From the NCBI GenBank assembly GCA_024919195.1, contig CP103436.1:310001-374000 (forward strand): a DNA stretch of 64,000 nucleotides, given 5' to 3'. The DNA is from Methylophilaceae bacterium LSUCC0717 (GTDB taxonomy: Bacteria; Pseudomonadota; Gammaproteobacteria; Burkholderiales; Methylophilaceae). The notes beneath the pieces were generated by a model. It did no database searches. It worked only from the letters and a program-made list of their open reading frames with translations, and was not told where the DNA came from. This document shows, piece by piece, positions 55,444 to 64,000 of the stretch (position 1 is its first letter; each line of letters opens with the position of its first letter). Made by a program: the position numbers and the translations under genes.

Positions 55444-56022
55444 ATGAGGAAAAAAGTGAAGCAACTAGTCTTTTTATTGGTCTTTATTTCATCATCCATT
55501 TTTGCACAATCGGGCACATACAAGGTGGATCCTGAACATAGTTTTGCGAATTGGAAGATCCGTCACGTGGTCTCTAAAACATCAGGTACCATACCAGACA
55601 TGACTGGAGATATGGTGATTAATCTGGACGACATGAGTCAATCAAAGATAAATGTGGAAATGAGTTTATTAAAGATTGATAGTGATCATAAGAAACGTGA
55701 TAACCATATCCAAGAAAAGAAATTTTTAAACACCTCAGTTTTTCCAACAATCACATTTAATAGCACCAAGATTGTGATGGAAGATGATACTAACGGAGTG
55801 GTGTCTGGAACGTTAGCGATGGGTGGGGTTGAAAAAACTCTAGATATCCCGTTCACATTACTTGGTTTTGGCGATGATCCTTGGGGTGGGTATCGCGTTG
55901 GACTGGAAGGAAACATTGATCTCAAAGCTTCTGATTTTGGCTACAGCTGGGGATTGAAAGAAAATAGCTCATTAGGTGATAAAATTGAGGTCAATTTATT
56001 GGTAGAAGGAATCAGGCAATAA
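55444..56022 (+). CDS. YceI family periplasmic protein
   Basis: A 192-residue protein with a signal peptide (MRKKVKQLVFLLVFISSSIFA) and a YceI-type lipocalin-like barrel: GTYKVDPEHSFANWKIRH at the start, DSDHKKRDNHIQEKKFLNTSVFPTITFNSTKI in the middle and LKASDFGYSW near the end. Family members bind isoprenoid-type lipids such as quinone precursors; the exact ligand is unknown. Divergent from tadA, 1 base before the nitroreductase gene. Confidence 0.92.
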   Translation: MRKKVKQLVFLLVFISSSIFAQSGTYKVDPEHSFANWKIRHVVSKTSGTIPDMTGDMVINLDDMSQSKINVEMSLLKIDSDHKKRDNHIQEKKFLNTSVFPTITFNSTKIVMEDDTNGVVSGTLAMGGVEKTLDIPFTLLGFGDDPWGGYRVGLEGNIDLKASDFGYSWGLKENSSLGDKIEVNLLVEGIRQ

Positions 56023-56023
56023 C

Positions 56024-56605
56024 ATGGAAAAGAAAGCACTGACACAAGTCCCTATTCATGACCTCATCGCTGACCGATGGAGTCCGCGTTCATTTGATCC
56101 CGAGTTCATTCTTGGTGACGATGACATTCATTCATTAATGGAAGCTGCTCGCTGGGCACCATCCTGCCGTGGTGAACAACCATGGAAATTTGTGTTGTTT
56201 AGCAAAAGTGATGCCACCATGTTTAGCCAGGCGTTGAATTGCTTATCCGTATCCAATCAGGACTGGGCAATGGATGCCGCTTTACTCATCATTACTACCA
56301 CCAACCGCTATTACCGGCATAATGATCAAGAAAATGGTTATGCCCATTATGACTTAGGCGCAGCCTCTGAAAATATTTGTCTTCAAGCGACGTCGATGGG
56401 TCTTGCGGCACATCAGATGGGCGGGTTTAGCAAAAATGATGCGAGAGAACTGGCGCAAGTTCCTGAGAATTATGATATTCTCTCGGTTATTGCAATTGGC
56501 AGACCTTTAGATCTAAATCAAACACGAGAAGAACTAAAAGAGCGTGAAGGAGCTGCTCGAAACAGATTACCGCTGGAAGAGATATTTAGCGTAAATAAAT
56601 TTTAA
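56024..56605 (+). CDS. Nitroreductase family protein
   Basis: A 193-residue FMN-dependent oxidoreductase-like protein. DRWSPRSFDPEFILGDDDIHSLMEAARWAPSCRGEQPWKFVLF is the FMN-binding N-terminus and LGAASENICLQATSMGLAAHQMGGF the central block. It is shorter than NfsA/NfsB but within the family range. The physiological substrate is unknown. Confidence 0.9.
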   Translation: MEKKALTQVPIHDLIADRWSPRSFDPEFILGDDDIHSLMEAARWAPSCRGEQPWKFVLFSKSDATMFSQALNCLSVSNQDWAMDAALLIITTTNRYYRHNDQENGYAHYDLGAASENICLQATSMGLAAHQMGGFSKNDARELAQVPENYDILSVIAIGRPLDLNQTREELKEREGAARNRLPLEEIFSVNKF

Positions 56606-56625
56606 TTGAATAATAGGAAAATTCG

Positions 56626-57003
56626 ATGGCAAAAGTATTAGAACTGACAACAAAAAATTTTAAAGACACGATAGAAAAAAATGATTTTGTGATTATTGAC
56701 TTCTGGGCTCCTTGGTGTGAACCATGTAAAAATTTCACGCCAATTTTTGAAAAGGCTGCGGAAGCAAATAAAGACATCGTTTTTGGTATGGTTGATGTGG
56801 AACAGCATCCAGAAATTGGTGAATACTTTGAAGTTGAAAAAATTCCTGGTTTATTGGTCGTTCGTGAAAAAGCAGGAATTCATGCTCAGGTTGGTGAAAT
56901 TGGCGCTCCAGCTTTTGATGAAATCATTAAGTGGGCCAGAGAGTACGACATGACCGCTGTGCGCGATTATATTGACAAACAAGAGCGTGGTGAATTTAAT
57001 TAA
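56626..57003 (+). CDS. Thioredoxin family protein with a CEPC active site
   Basis: A 125-residue thioredoxin-fold protein with no signal peptide. The active site is WCEPC (C31, C34) where thioredoxin has WCGPC; cis-Pro is P74 in KIPGLLV. The C-terminal extension (ITKWAREYD-like segment to RGEFN) is longer than in TrxA. Probably a specialised disulfide reductase. It overlaps the convergent nlpD stop by 4 bases. Confidence 0.9.
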   Translation: MAKVLELTTKNFKDTIEKNDFVIIDFWAPWCEPCKNFTPIFEKAAEANKDIVFGMVDVEQHPEIGEYFEVEKIPGLLVVREKAGIHAQVGEIGAPAFDEIIKWAREYDMTAVRDYIDKQERGEFN

Positions 57004-57866
57004 GTCCTGGATTTAAAGTAACTCATCGGATCCACCGACAATCCTTTTTTTCTGATCTCAAAATGTAGATGTATCTTTCCATCATCGGTCTGACCCATGG
57101 TGGAGATGATTTCTCCTGCACTAATTTTTTGACCCTCCGTGACTAGAAGTTCGCGGTTATGTCCATACACACTTAAGATATCGTCATCATGCTTAATGAT
57201 AATGAGTTTGCCATAGCCCTTTAAGTCTTCACCCGCATAAATGACGCGACCTTTAGCAATTGATTTAACTTCTTGACCGAGAGATCCCTCGATTAAGATT
57301 CCTTTCAACCCTTCATCTGGATTAAATGGCTTAGCCACATCTCCGTCAGTAGGCCACATAAAGCGATTAGCTAAAGATTCCGTATTTTTAGCTACAATTT
57401 CTTTGGTCTTTTCTACCGATTTTGAATTGTATATTTCTCGGGTCGCTACAGGTTCATTAATCTCAATGGGCTCGCCAATATCTTCTTGAGTTAATGGTTT
57501 CTCTTCAGCAATCACTTCGGAGGACTCATCATCAAACCTTGCGATTTCAACATTCTCTGATTTCGTTTCATTGCTTGCTGCCTCAGGATTGTTATCATTT
57601 CTTAGTAGATCAAAACGAATCTCTTCTCCCTCGCTAATCTTGTATGGTTTTTTAATATTATTAACCGCGGCTACATCTTTATAATCAAATCCACATTTAA
57701 GACTCAGGCTAAAAATAGTATCTCCCTTTTTAACTTTGTAGACATCGGGACATTTCTGGATGACATTTTTACTATTATCCACTGGCACAGTTTCGGGAAA
57801 CTTTGATGCGCATCCTTGAAAGAGGCTGATTATTAGAAGGAGTAAAAATAATTGTATTAATTTCAT
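57000..57866 (-). CDS. nlpD: NlpD-like LysM/M23 lipoprotein (amidase activator)
   Basis: A 288-residue lipoprotein. Signal and lipobox LFQGC (Cys 19), LysM domain (YKVKKGDTIFSLSLKCGFDYKDVAAVNNI), a charged linker and a C-terminal LytM/M23 domain. The late HxH pair is seen in KIHLHFEIRKKG, but the first zinc ligands are replaced (DEGLKGILIEG where active enzymes have HxGxD). Such degenerate proteins (NlpD/EnvC) activate amidases at division under FtsEX control. It follows surE by a 4-base overlap; no rpoS gene follows. Confidence 0.9.
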   Translation of the reverse strand: MKLIQLFLLLLIISLFQGCASKFPETVPVDNSKNVIQKCPDVYKVKKGDTIFSLSLKCGFDYKDVAAVNNIKKPYKISEGEEIRFDLLRNDNNPEAASNETKSENVEIARFDDESSEVIAEEKPLTQEDIGEPIEINEPVATREIYNSKSVEKTKEIVAKNTESLANRFMWPTDGDVAKPFNPDEGLKGILIEGSLGQEVKSIAKGRVIYAGEDLKGYGKLIIIKHDDDILSVYGHNRELLVTEGQKISAGEIISTMGQTDDGKIHLHFEIRKKGLSVDPMSYFKSRT

Positions 57867-58597
57867 ATTAAATTTTCTTTTAATAAATCCAATTTATTGA
57901 AGTTTGTTAGATCAGATATTATAGGAGAAATTGATACTTTTTCATTTTTAATTGCAAAAAAGTCTGTCCCAGGACCACCATCATTTGGTTCACCTGCCGC
58001 TCCGACCCAATACATTAGCTTGTTATTTTGATTGGGATGATGGATGATCGGTTCGGCCTTATGCCGCTTACCAAGACGGGTGATTTCTGTTCCTTTCAGT
58101 TGATCGTAAGGTAAATCTGGAACGTTAATGTTTAGTAACATCGATTGTTGTAAATTTTTTATTTTAGGAATCAGATTCAGCACCACCTGTCCAGCAGTGG
58201 CATAGTATTTTGGATCGTATTGGGACATGGATATCGCTAGTGATGGAATGTCTAACAGATAACCCTCCATGGCTGCCGCCACCGTACCAGAATAGATCGT
58301 ATCATCACCCATATTAGGTCCATCATTAATTCCGGATATCACCATGTCAGGTTTAAATTTTAAAAAACCAGACAATGCAATATGCACACAATCGGTTGGT
58401 GTGCCATTAATAAAGTAGATATTTTTTTTATGCTCCGTGATAGTGAGAGGATTCTTAAGAGTTAATGAGCTGCTAGAAGCACTTTTATTTTCTTCCGGAG
58501 CAACAATCACCACTTCTCCGATAGAGGAGAGGATGTGGGCTAGTTCATTTATTCCGGGAGCGAGATACCCATCATCATTGGATAGTAAGAATTTCAT
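57863..58597 (-). CDS. surE: 5'/3'-nucleotidase SurE
   Basis: A 244-residue metal-dependent nucleotidase. The metal site FLLSNDDGYLAPGINELAHIL (DD pair) is at the N-terminus, with VVIVAPEENKSASSSSLTL and VISGINDGPNMGDDTIYSGTVAAAMEG also typical. It removes phosphate from nucleoside monophosphates and short polyphosphates. Overlaps the DUF2069 gene and nlpD by 4 bases each. Confidence 0.96.
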   Translation of the reverse strand: MKFLLSNDDGYLAPGINELAHILSSIGEVVIVAPEENKSASSSSLTLKNPLTITEHKKNIYFINGTPTDCVHIALSGFLKFKPDMVISGINDGPNMGDDTIYSGTVAAAMEGYLLDIPSLAISMSQYDPKYYATAGQVVLNLIPKIKNLQQSMLLNINVPDLPYDQLKGTEITRLGKRHKAEPIIHHPNQNNKLMYWVGAAGEPNDGGPGTDFFAIKNEKVSISPIISDLTNFNKLDLLKENLI

Positions 58598-58908
58598 TTT
58601 TTAAAAATCAATATACTGGTAAAGAAAAAAACTACAGTCAGAATAACCTCGGTAATTGCAAATAACTGGCTTGGGATAGTCTCCGACCATGCCCTGACAA
58701 CACCTTCAATAAAAAATAAAATGATTATAAAGTTTATCCATTCGAGGGTATATAAATTTTTCTTGATTAATTGTCTCAGTGGTAAAACTAGAATCACGGC
58801 CTTAATGACCATCCACGATGACTCGCCTGAAGGGGTAAAAAAAAGCTCCCACAGCAGAGTGTTCAATATCAAGGTGATATAAGATAAAAGGTTGACCCAA
58901 ACGATCAT
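58594..58908 (-). CDS. DUF2069 small membrane protein
   Basis: A 104-residue protein with three or four hydrophobic helices (VNLLSYITLILNTLLWELFF, VIKAVILVLPLRQL, WINFIIILFFIEGVVRAW, VILTVVFFFTSILIF). EGVVRAWSE is a DUF2069 signature. Found beside wrbA in several beta- and gammaproteobacteria; function unknown. Overlaps wrbA and surE by 4 bases each. Confidence 0.85.
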   Translation of the reverse strand: MIVWVNLLSYITLILNTLLWELFFTPSGESSWMVIKAVILVLPLRQLIKKNLYTLEWINFIIILFFIEGVVRAWSETIPSQLFAITEVILTVVFFFTSILIFKK

Positions 58909-59462
58909 GATCGAAGTTTGATGGTTAATTCAGCAAGTCTTTTACCCTGGGCGTAAGCTATTTTTTCTTCCACAGACGTGACTGCCTGATCACCCACATG
59001 ACTAGCGCCGTAGGGTGTGCCGCCATCTTTTGTGGTATTTAATTCTTTGACTGAATATGGAACACCCATAATCAACATACCAAGATGCTGTAAGGGTATT
59101 TGCATACTCAACAAGGTAGCCTCATTACCTCCATGCAGAGAATGTGACGAGGTGAATACGGTTCCTACTTTTGTTTCAAGGCTACCCTTAAACCAAAGCG
59201 GAGTCAGCTCATCAATGAAATTTTTCATTGCTCCTGACATGTTGCCAAAGTGAGTCGGGCTTCCAAGGGCTAGCCCATCACATGCTTCTATTTCAGAAAG
59301 TTTGATTTCCGGGGCAAACATATTATTTTTAGGTTTATTGTTTGGGACAGTTCTTAGCTTTGCTTCTGCACCTGTGACGGAATTTACTCCACGAGCAATT
59401 TGTTGAGCCAGTTTATGAACCGAACCATCCTGCGAACAATAGAGAACTAATATATCAACCAT
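58905..59462 (-). CDS. wrbA: NAD(P)H:quinone oxidoreductase / flavodoxin-like WrbA
   Basis: A 185-residue flavodoxin-fold protein. ILVLYCSQDGSVHKLAQQIARG forms the FMN phosphate loop; CDGLALGSPTHFGNMSGAMKNFID and VGTVFTSSHSLHGGNEAT are WrbA blocks. It is slightly shorter than the E. coli protein. It reduces quinones by two electrons. First of a wrbA-DUF2069-surE-nlpD chain with 4-base overlaps throughout. Confidence 0.92.
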   Translation of the reverse strand: MVDILVLYCSQDGSVHKLAQQIARGVNSVTGAEAKLRTVPNNKPKNNMFAPEIKLSEIEACDGLALGSPTHFGNMSGAMKNFIDELTPLWFKGSLETKVGTVFTSSHSLHGGNEATLLSMQIPLQHLGMLIMGVPYSVKELNTTKDGGTPYGASHVGDQAVTSVEEKIAYAQGKRLAELTIKLRS

Positions 59463-59465
59463 CTT

Positions 59466-60833
59466 TTAAGATTTTTTTGCCAGCTTGTTGGCTAATCCAA
59501 TGTAGTTTTCAGGTCTTAAGTTTATAAGATCTTTTTTTACCTTTTGCGGAATATCTAAGTTTTGAATAAATGAATGCAATACTTGCTCGTTGATATGTTG
59601 GTTGCCACGAGTTAATGCTTTTAATTTCTCGTAAGGCTCAGGAATGCCATATCGACGCATCACCGTTTGTATTGGTTCTGCCAGAACTTCCCAGGCATGA
59701 TTCAGGTCGTCATCAATAACTTGTTTGTTAATTTCTAATTTATTCAGACCTTTCAGACATGAATTGATGGCTAAGTCATGATAGCCAAAACCCACTCCGA
59801 TATTTCTGAGAACTGTTGAGTCGCTCAAATCTCTTTGCCATCTTGAGATTGGTAATTTTTCACTCAAGTGATTCAGGATCGAGTTACTCAAGCCTAAATT
59901 TCCTTCAGAATTTTCAAAATCAATTGGATTGACCTTATGCGGCATAGTCGATGAACCTACCTCATTTTTCTTTAACTTTTGTTTAAAGTAACCCAAAGAA
60001 ATATAGCCCCATAAGTCACGATTGAAATCGATCAGTATGGTATTAATACGAGCTATGGTATTAAAAATTTCTGATAAAAAGTCGTGTGGCTCAATTTGAG
60101 TCGTCATCGGATTGTATGTCAGCCCCAGAGATTTAATGAAGTCTTTGGAATGTTGTTCCCAATTGACTTCAGGGTAAGCAACAACATGCGCATTGAAGTT
60201 ACCGACGGCCCCATTCATTTTTCCTAAATATTCTTGTTTTGCTAGCTGATTAATTTGTCTTTTCAATCTCGCTGCTACGTTTGCAAATTCTTTTCCCATG
60301 GTGGTTGGGCTAGCTGACTGACCGTGGGTTCTAGCAAGTATTGCGATGCCTGCATACTGTTTTGCATAGGACTGAATCTTTGCAAATATCTCACTCAGTC
60401 CAGGCAGGGTATTTTCATTCACAGCACGTTTTGTCATTAACGCATATGAGAGGTTATTAATATCTTCTGAGGTGCAGGCAAAATGAATAAATTCTAAATA
60501 TGGTGCAACATCTTTTTGCTTTTTTAAAGTTTTTTTCAGCCAGTATTCCACCGCCTTCACATCATGGTTGGTGATAGATTCAATCTGTTTAATTTCAGTA
60601 GCGTCTTTTTCAGAAAATTTATCAATAACGGACAGCAGCTTTTTTTGAGCACTCGCATTGAATTTTTTCACCTCTTTGATTTTTGGATTATTACCAAGAC
60701 TGATCAACCAATGTATCTCTACTTCAACTCGAGTCTTAATTAAACCAAACTCACTTAAGTGATTGCGTAAAGAATCAATTTGTTTAGCGTATCGTCCATC
60801 AAGAGGTGAGATATTCAAAAGAGGTGTGGCCAT
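59466..60833 (-). CDS. purB: Adenylosuccinate lyase
   Basis: A 455-residue fumarase/aspartase-family lyase acting twice in purine synthesis. LLNISPLDGRYAKQIDSLRNHLSEFGLIK is the PurB start, ARTHGQSASPTTMGKEFANVAARLKRQ the first active-site block and GSSTMPHKVNPIDFENSEGNLGLSN the catalytic Ser loop. Length and sequence are those of the proteobacterial PurB type. Divergent from acnB across 146 bases. Confidence 0.97.
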   Translation of the reverse strand: MATPLLNISPLDGRYAKQIDSLRNHLSEFGLIKTRVEVEIHWLISLGNNPKIKEVKKFNASAQKKLLSVIDKFSEKDATEIKQIESITNHDVKAVEYWLKKTLKKQKDVAPYLEFIHFACTSEDINNLSYALMTKRAVNENTLPGLSEIFAKIQSYAKQYAGIAILARTHGQSASPTTMGKEFANVAARLKRQINQLAKQEYLGKMNGAVGNFNAHVVAYPEVNWEQHSKDFIKSLGLTYNPMTTQIEPHDFLSEIFNTIARINTILIDFNRDLWGYISLGYFKQKLKKNEVGSSTMPHKVNPIDFENSEGNLGLSNSILNHLSEKLPISRWQRDLSDSTVLRNIGVGFGYHDLAINSCLKGLNKLEINKQVIDDDLNHAWEVLAEPIQTVMRRYGIPEPYEKLKALTRGNQHINEQVLHSFIQNLDIPQKVKKDLINLRPENYIGLANKLAKKS

Positions 60834-60979
60834 AATAATTTAGTTAAGTGACAGTTATTAAAGTCATATTTTACCTTACTTGCTTGGCGATGAGGCATTG
60901 TTGATAAAGAAAGTTTTTGGGAAATTAAAATATTTGCTCTAAAATAATGTTTTGACATGCGAACACAATAGACTTATTT

Positions 60980-63547
60980 ATGATTTTAGATACCTATAAA
61001 ACCCATACCAACGAAAGAAAAAAAGAACAACTCCCCCCATTACCTCTTAATCCTCAGCAAACTGCAGATTTAATAGAATACTTAAAAGATGAGACCCATC
61101 AAGACCTTGATGAAGCTCTCAATCTTCTTTTGCATAAAGTTCCAGCAGGCGTTGATCAAGCAGCTTATATTAAAGCTGGTTTTTTAAATGACATTGCAAA
61201 TAAGAAAATCACCTCAAGTGTCATATCGCCAGAAAAAGCAATTCAAGTATTAGGGACGATGTTGGGTGGATATAATGTTCAGGCTTTAGTCCCACTATTG
61301 GATAGTGAATTTGCTGATGAGGCAGTGAAAGCATTATCAAAAATAACTTTAGTCTTTGATGCATTTCATGATGTGGTAGAAAAACATAATTCGGGAAATA
61401 AATCTGCTACACAATTGCTTGAATCATGGGCCCAGGCAGATTGGTTTACTAGTAAAAATGAATTACCAAATGAAATTAAACTCACTGTATTCAAGGTGGA
61501 TGGTGAAACCAATACAGATGATTTATCACCAGCACAAAATGCTTGGTCACGTGCAGACATTCCGTTACATGCTCAATCTATGCTTATTAATAAAATGCCC
61601 GAGGGTTTGCAATTAATTGAAGATCTAAAAAAATTAGGTAATCCTTTGGCGTATGTGGGCGATGTGGTTGGAACTGGCTCATCAAGAAAATCTGCAATTA
61701 ATTCATTGCAGTGGCATATGGGAAATGAAATTCCATTTATTCCCAACAAACACACAGGAGGATATGTGTTTGGAAGTAAGATTGCTCCAATTTTCTTCAA
61801 TACTGCGGAAGACTCAGGAGCATTGCCAATTGAATGTGATGTCTCGAACCTAAATAATGGCGATGAAATCATTTTAAAAATTAACGACAAAATCATTTGT
61901 GATCTATCAGGAAATACGCTTGCCTCATTCGAACATAATCCGCCCACAATTCTTGATGAGGTTCGTGCTGGCGGAAGAATACCGCTCATTATAGGTCGTG
62001 GCTTGTCTGATAAATCAGCAGATATTTTAGGTGTTGATAAGCCTACAATTTTTGTCAGCAACATCAGCGAAAATAAGGACACACAACACGGGTATACGCT
62101 GGCACAAAAGATGGTGGGCAGAGCATGTGGTGTGGAGGGAGTCTTGCCAGGAACCTACTGTGAACCAAAAATTACATCGGTTGGATCTCAGGATACCACT
62201 GGAGCGATGACTCGAGATGAATTAAAAGAACTGGCTTGTTTAGGTTTTAGTGCTGACCTTGTCATGCAAAGCTTTTGCCATACTGCTGCTTATCCAAAAC
62301 CAGTGGATATTGATCTGCAACATACATTACCAGACTTTATTAGTAGTCGGGGAGGCGTGTCTTTAAAAGCAGGTGATGGGGTTATTCATTCTTGGTTAAA
62401 CCGAATGATTCTTCCTGATACAGTCGGTACCGGTGGAGATTCACATACAAGATTTCCAATCGGTATTTCATTCCCAGCAGGTTCTGGTTTAGTGGCTTTT
62501 GCAGCTGCACTAGGTGTCATGCCGTTGGATATGCCTGAGTCTGTTTTGGTAAGATTCAAAGGCAAAATGCAGCCAGGAATCACTCTGAGAGATTTAGTCA
62601 ATGCCATTCCATACCAGGCAATAAAAAATGGTGAACTGACAGTGGCTAAACAAGGTAAGAAAAATATTTTTAATGGCAGAATTTTGGAAATTGAGGGCTT
62701 ACCCGACTTAAAAGTAGAGCAGGCTTTTGAATTTGCTGATGCGTCGGCTGAACGCTCTGCTAATGGATGTACTGTCAGATTAAATAAAGAACCAATTATT
62801 GAGTATCTTGAGTCGAATATTGTATTGATGCAAAACCTAATTGCACAAGGCTACGAAGATAAACGAACCCTTGAGCGAAGAATTCAGAGCATGCAAGATT
62901 GGTTGAAAAACCCAGAACTTCTTGAGCCTGATGAAGATGCACAATACGCTTCTATTATTGAGATTGATTTGAATGAAATTACAGAGCCTTTAATTGCCTG
63001 TCCAAATGATCCAGATAACATTAAAACTTTATCTGAAATTCAAAACAATAAGATAGATGAAGTTTTCATTGGAAGTTGTATGACCAATATTGGACATTAT
63101 CGTGCTGCAGGAAAAGTATTGGAAAACCAAGGAGCAATATCGACAAGATTATGGGTTGCCCCACCCACACGAATGGATGAGGTCCAATTGAGAAAAGAAG
63201 GGTACTACTCTGTATTCGGCCAAGCTGGAGCACGAACTGAGTTACCAGGATGCAGTCTATGTATGGGTAATCAAGCCCGTGTTGAAAATGATGCTCATGT
63301 CTTTTCGACTAGTACACGAAACTTTGATAATCGAATGGGTAAGGGTGCACAGGTGTATTTAGGCTCAGCAGAACTGGCAGCTGTGTGTGCATTATTGGGA
63401 AAAATCCCAACGGTTGAAGAGTATCACCAGATTGTGAAAGAAAAGATCTCACCAATTGAGGATAACATTTATCAATACCTAAATTTCCATTTAATGGATG
63501 ACTATGTGGGCGATAAAAAAGTTATTGGGATTGCTGCAGCAAGTTAA
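60980..63547 (+). CDS. acnB: Aconitate hydratase B
   Basis: An 855-residue 4Fe-4S enzyme of the AcnB type: HEAT-like N-terminal domain (1 to about 160), swivel domain (about 170-380; VKFD-like [17 protein letters not shown]), then the catalytic domains. Cluster cysteines are in [11 protein letters not shown] and [46 protein letters not shown] binds substrate. It isomerises citrate and isocitrate. The 146-base upstream region has several AT-rich promoter-like stretches but none I can single out. Confidence 0.98.
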   Translation: MILDTYKTHTNERKKEQLPPLPLNPQQTADLIEYLKDETHQDLDEALNLLLHKVPAGVDQAAYIKAGFLNDIANKKITSSVISPEKAIQVLGTMLGGYNVQALVPLLDSEFADEAVKALSKITLVFDAFHDVVEKHNSGNKSATQLLESWAQADWFTSKNELPNEIKLTVFKVDGETNTDDLSPAQNAWSRADIPLHAQSMLINKMPEGLQLIEDLKKLGNPLAYVGDVVGTGSSRKSAINSLQWHMGNEIPFIPNKHTGGYVFGSKIAPIFFNTAEDSGALPIECDVSNLNNGDEIILKINDKIICDLSGNTLASFEHNPPTILDEVRAGGRIPLIIGRGLSDKSADILGVDKPTIFVSNISENKDTQHGYTLAQKMVGRACGVEGVLPGTYCEPKITSVGSQDTTGAMTRDELKELACLGFSADLVMQSFCHTAAYPKPVDIDLQHTLPDFISSRGGVSLKAGDGVIHSWLNRMILPDTVGTGGDSHTRFPIGISFPAGSGLVAFAAALGVMPLDMPESVLVRFKGKMQPGITLRDLVNAIPYQAIKNGELTVAKQGKKNIFNGRILEIEGLPDLKVEQAFEFADASAERSANGCTVRLNKEPIIEYLESNIVLMQNLIAQGYEDKRTLERRIQSMQDWLKNPELLEPDEDAQYASIIEIDLNEITEPLIACPNDPDNIKTLSEIQNNKIDEVFIGSCMTNIGHYRAAGKVLENQGAISTRLWVAPPTRMDEVQLRKEGYYSVFGQAGARTELPGCSLCMGNQARVENDAHVFSTSTRNFDNRMGKGAQVYLGSAELAAVCALLGKIPTVEEYHQIVKEKISPIEDNIYQYLNFHLMDDYVGDKKVIGIAAAS

Positions 63548-63555
63548 TTGATATT

Positions 63556-64000
63556 ATGCAATTTGATCCTAATTGCAAAAAATGTTCAAGGCTAGCAAAT
63601 TTTTTAGATAAGGTCAGTCAATCCAATCCAGATTACCATTGTCGTCCAGTGGCACCTTTTGGCGACATGAATCCTCAATTTTTAATTGTTGGACTTGCTC
63701 CAGGAATGCATGGCGCCAACAAAACTGGCCGGCCCTTTACGGGCGATTATGCAGGTATTCTTTTGTATGAGACCCTTAGTAAATTCGGTTTTTCTTCATC
63801 GCCAGAATCCGTCTCTGTAAAAGATGGGTTACAACTTTTTGGTGTTCGCATTACCAACGCAGTGAAATGTTTACCCCCAGAAAACAAGCCTACGACAAGT
63901 GAAATCAAACAATGCAACAATTACCTCGCTACTGAGATCAAGGAAATTAAAAATAAATTAATAATTTTGGCACTTGGGAAAATTGCCCATGAGGCGGTAT
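63556..64000 (+). CDS. Uracil-DNA glycosylase, family 5-like (N-terminal part)
   Basis: The first 148 codons of a gene that runs off the right edge. It begins at ATG 63556, 8 bases after the acnB stop. CKKCSRL with a later Cys (HCRP) suggests the 4Fe-4S-bound N-terminus, and the catalytic-motif region reads LIVGLAPGMHGANKTGRPFTGDYAG, a signature of the UDGb (family 5) group; RITNAVKCLPPENKPT follows. It removes uracil, and in family 5 also other deaminated bases, from DNA. The C-terminal motif is not visible. Confidence 0.88.
   Translation, partial: MQFDPNCKKCSRLANFLDKVSQSNPDYHCRPVAPFGDMNPQFLIVGLAPGMHGANKTGRPFTGDYAGILLYETLSKFGFSSSPESVSVKDGLQLFGVRITNAVKCLPPENKPTTSEIKQCNNYLATEIKEIKNKLIILALGKIAHEAV

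Noticed and set aside
1-64000. CRISPR arrays, tRNA/rRNA genes, insertion sequences, prophage, toxin-antitoxin or defence genes
   Set aside because: I looked for regular direct repeats, cloverleaf-like segments, terminal inverted repeats and typical transposase or defence motifs and saw none.

Overview
This window is a densely packed, AT-rich stretch of a Gram-negative chromosome. The gene orders ftsX-ftsE-ftsY beside rpoH, M16-M16-rsmD-coaD-fdx, grpE-dnaK-dnaJ, and DUF971-ubiE-ubiJ, together with LPS core genes, a BamE lipoprotein and HrcA, point to a proteobacterium, most likely a betaproteobacterium. The short intergenic gaps, many start/stop overlaps, low GC and an edd-eda pair would fit a streamlined aquatic methylotroph of the Methylophilales (OM43-like). 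That assignment is an inference from memory of family gene orders, not a database result. I found no tRNA, rRNA, CRISPR array, insertion sequence or phage gene, and no gap over about 160 bases without a gene.

Layout. 1-4868 (minus): start of a UbiJ-like gene, ubiE, a DUF971 gene, rpoH with a perfect CIRCE operator, then ftsX, ftsE, ftsY. 4959-9220 (plus): two M16 peptidases, rsmD (no canonical start codon), coaD, a ferredoxin and gloA. 9221-12978 (minus): dnaJ, dnaK, grpE behind a candidate sigma-32 promoter. 13039-19556: waaC (minus), then a plus-strand, very AT-rich LPS core decoration operon: a glycosyltransferase, an unknown protein, a WaaP-type kinase, a protein with two kinase-like domains, and a carbamoyltransferase. 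19569-22679: edd, eda (Entner-Doudoroff pathway) and a HAD phosphatase. 22668-28986 (minus): hrcA, hemH, hldD, hldE, waaF and a GT2 glycosyltransferase.

29079-44257 is mostly plus-strand housekeeping: nadK, recN, (fur, minus), bamE with a long acidic tail, dapB, carA, carB, greA, a DUF4149 membrane protein, (yhbY, minus), rlmE, ftsH, folP, glmM. 44260-49693 (minus) is the phosphate transport operon pstSCAB, followed by a TPR/glycosyltransferase-like gene where phoU would often sit. 49824-54881 (plus): prfB with its programmed +1 frameshift, lysS, a beta-carbonic anhydrase and a phosphate-type porin. 54942-64000: tadA, yceI, a nitroreductase, a thioredoxin, nlpD, surE, DUF2069, wrbA, purB, acnB and the start of a family-5 uracil-DNA glycosylase.

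Two regulatory circuits can be read directly from the DNA. HrcA (27979-28986) has a perfect operator on the rpoH promoter, and rpoH in turn probably drives grpE-dnaK-dnaJ. The pst operon and the porin gene carry near-identical PHO boxes, each 10 bp upstream of TAAAAT, so inner-membrane phosphate import and outer-membrane phosphate entry appear to be co-induced. The most open biology is the LPS core block (13993-19556): its kinase and carbamoyltransferase content predicts a heavily phosphorylated, carbamoylated heptose core, and it includes one unrecognised protein and one unusual double-kinase protein.
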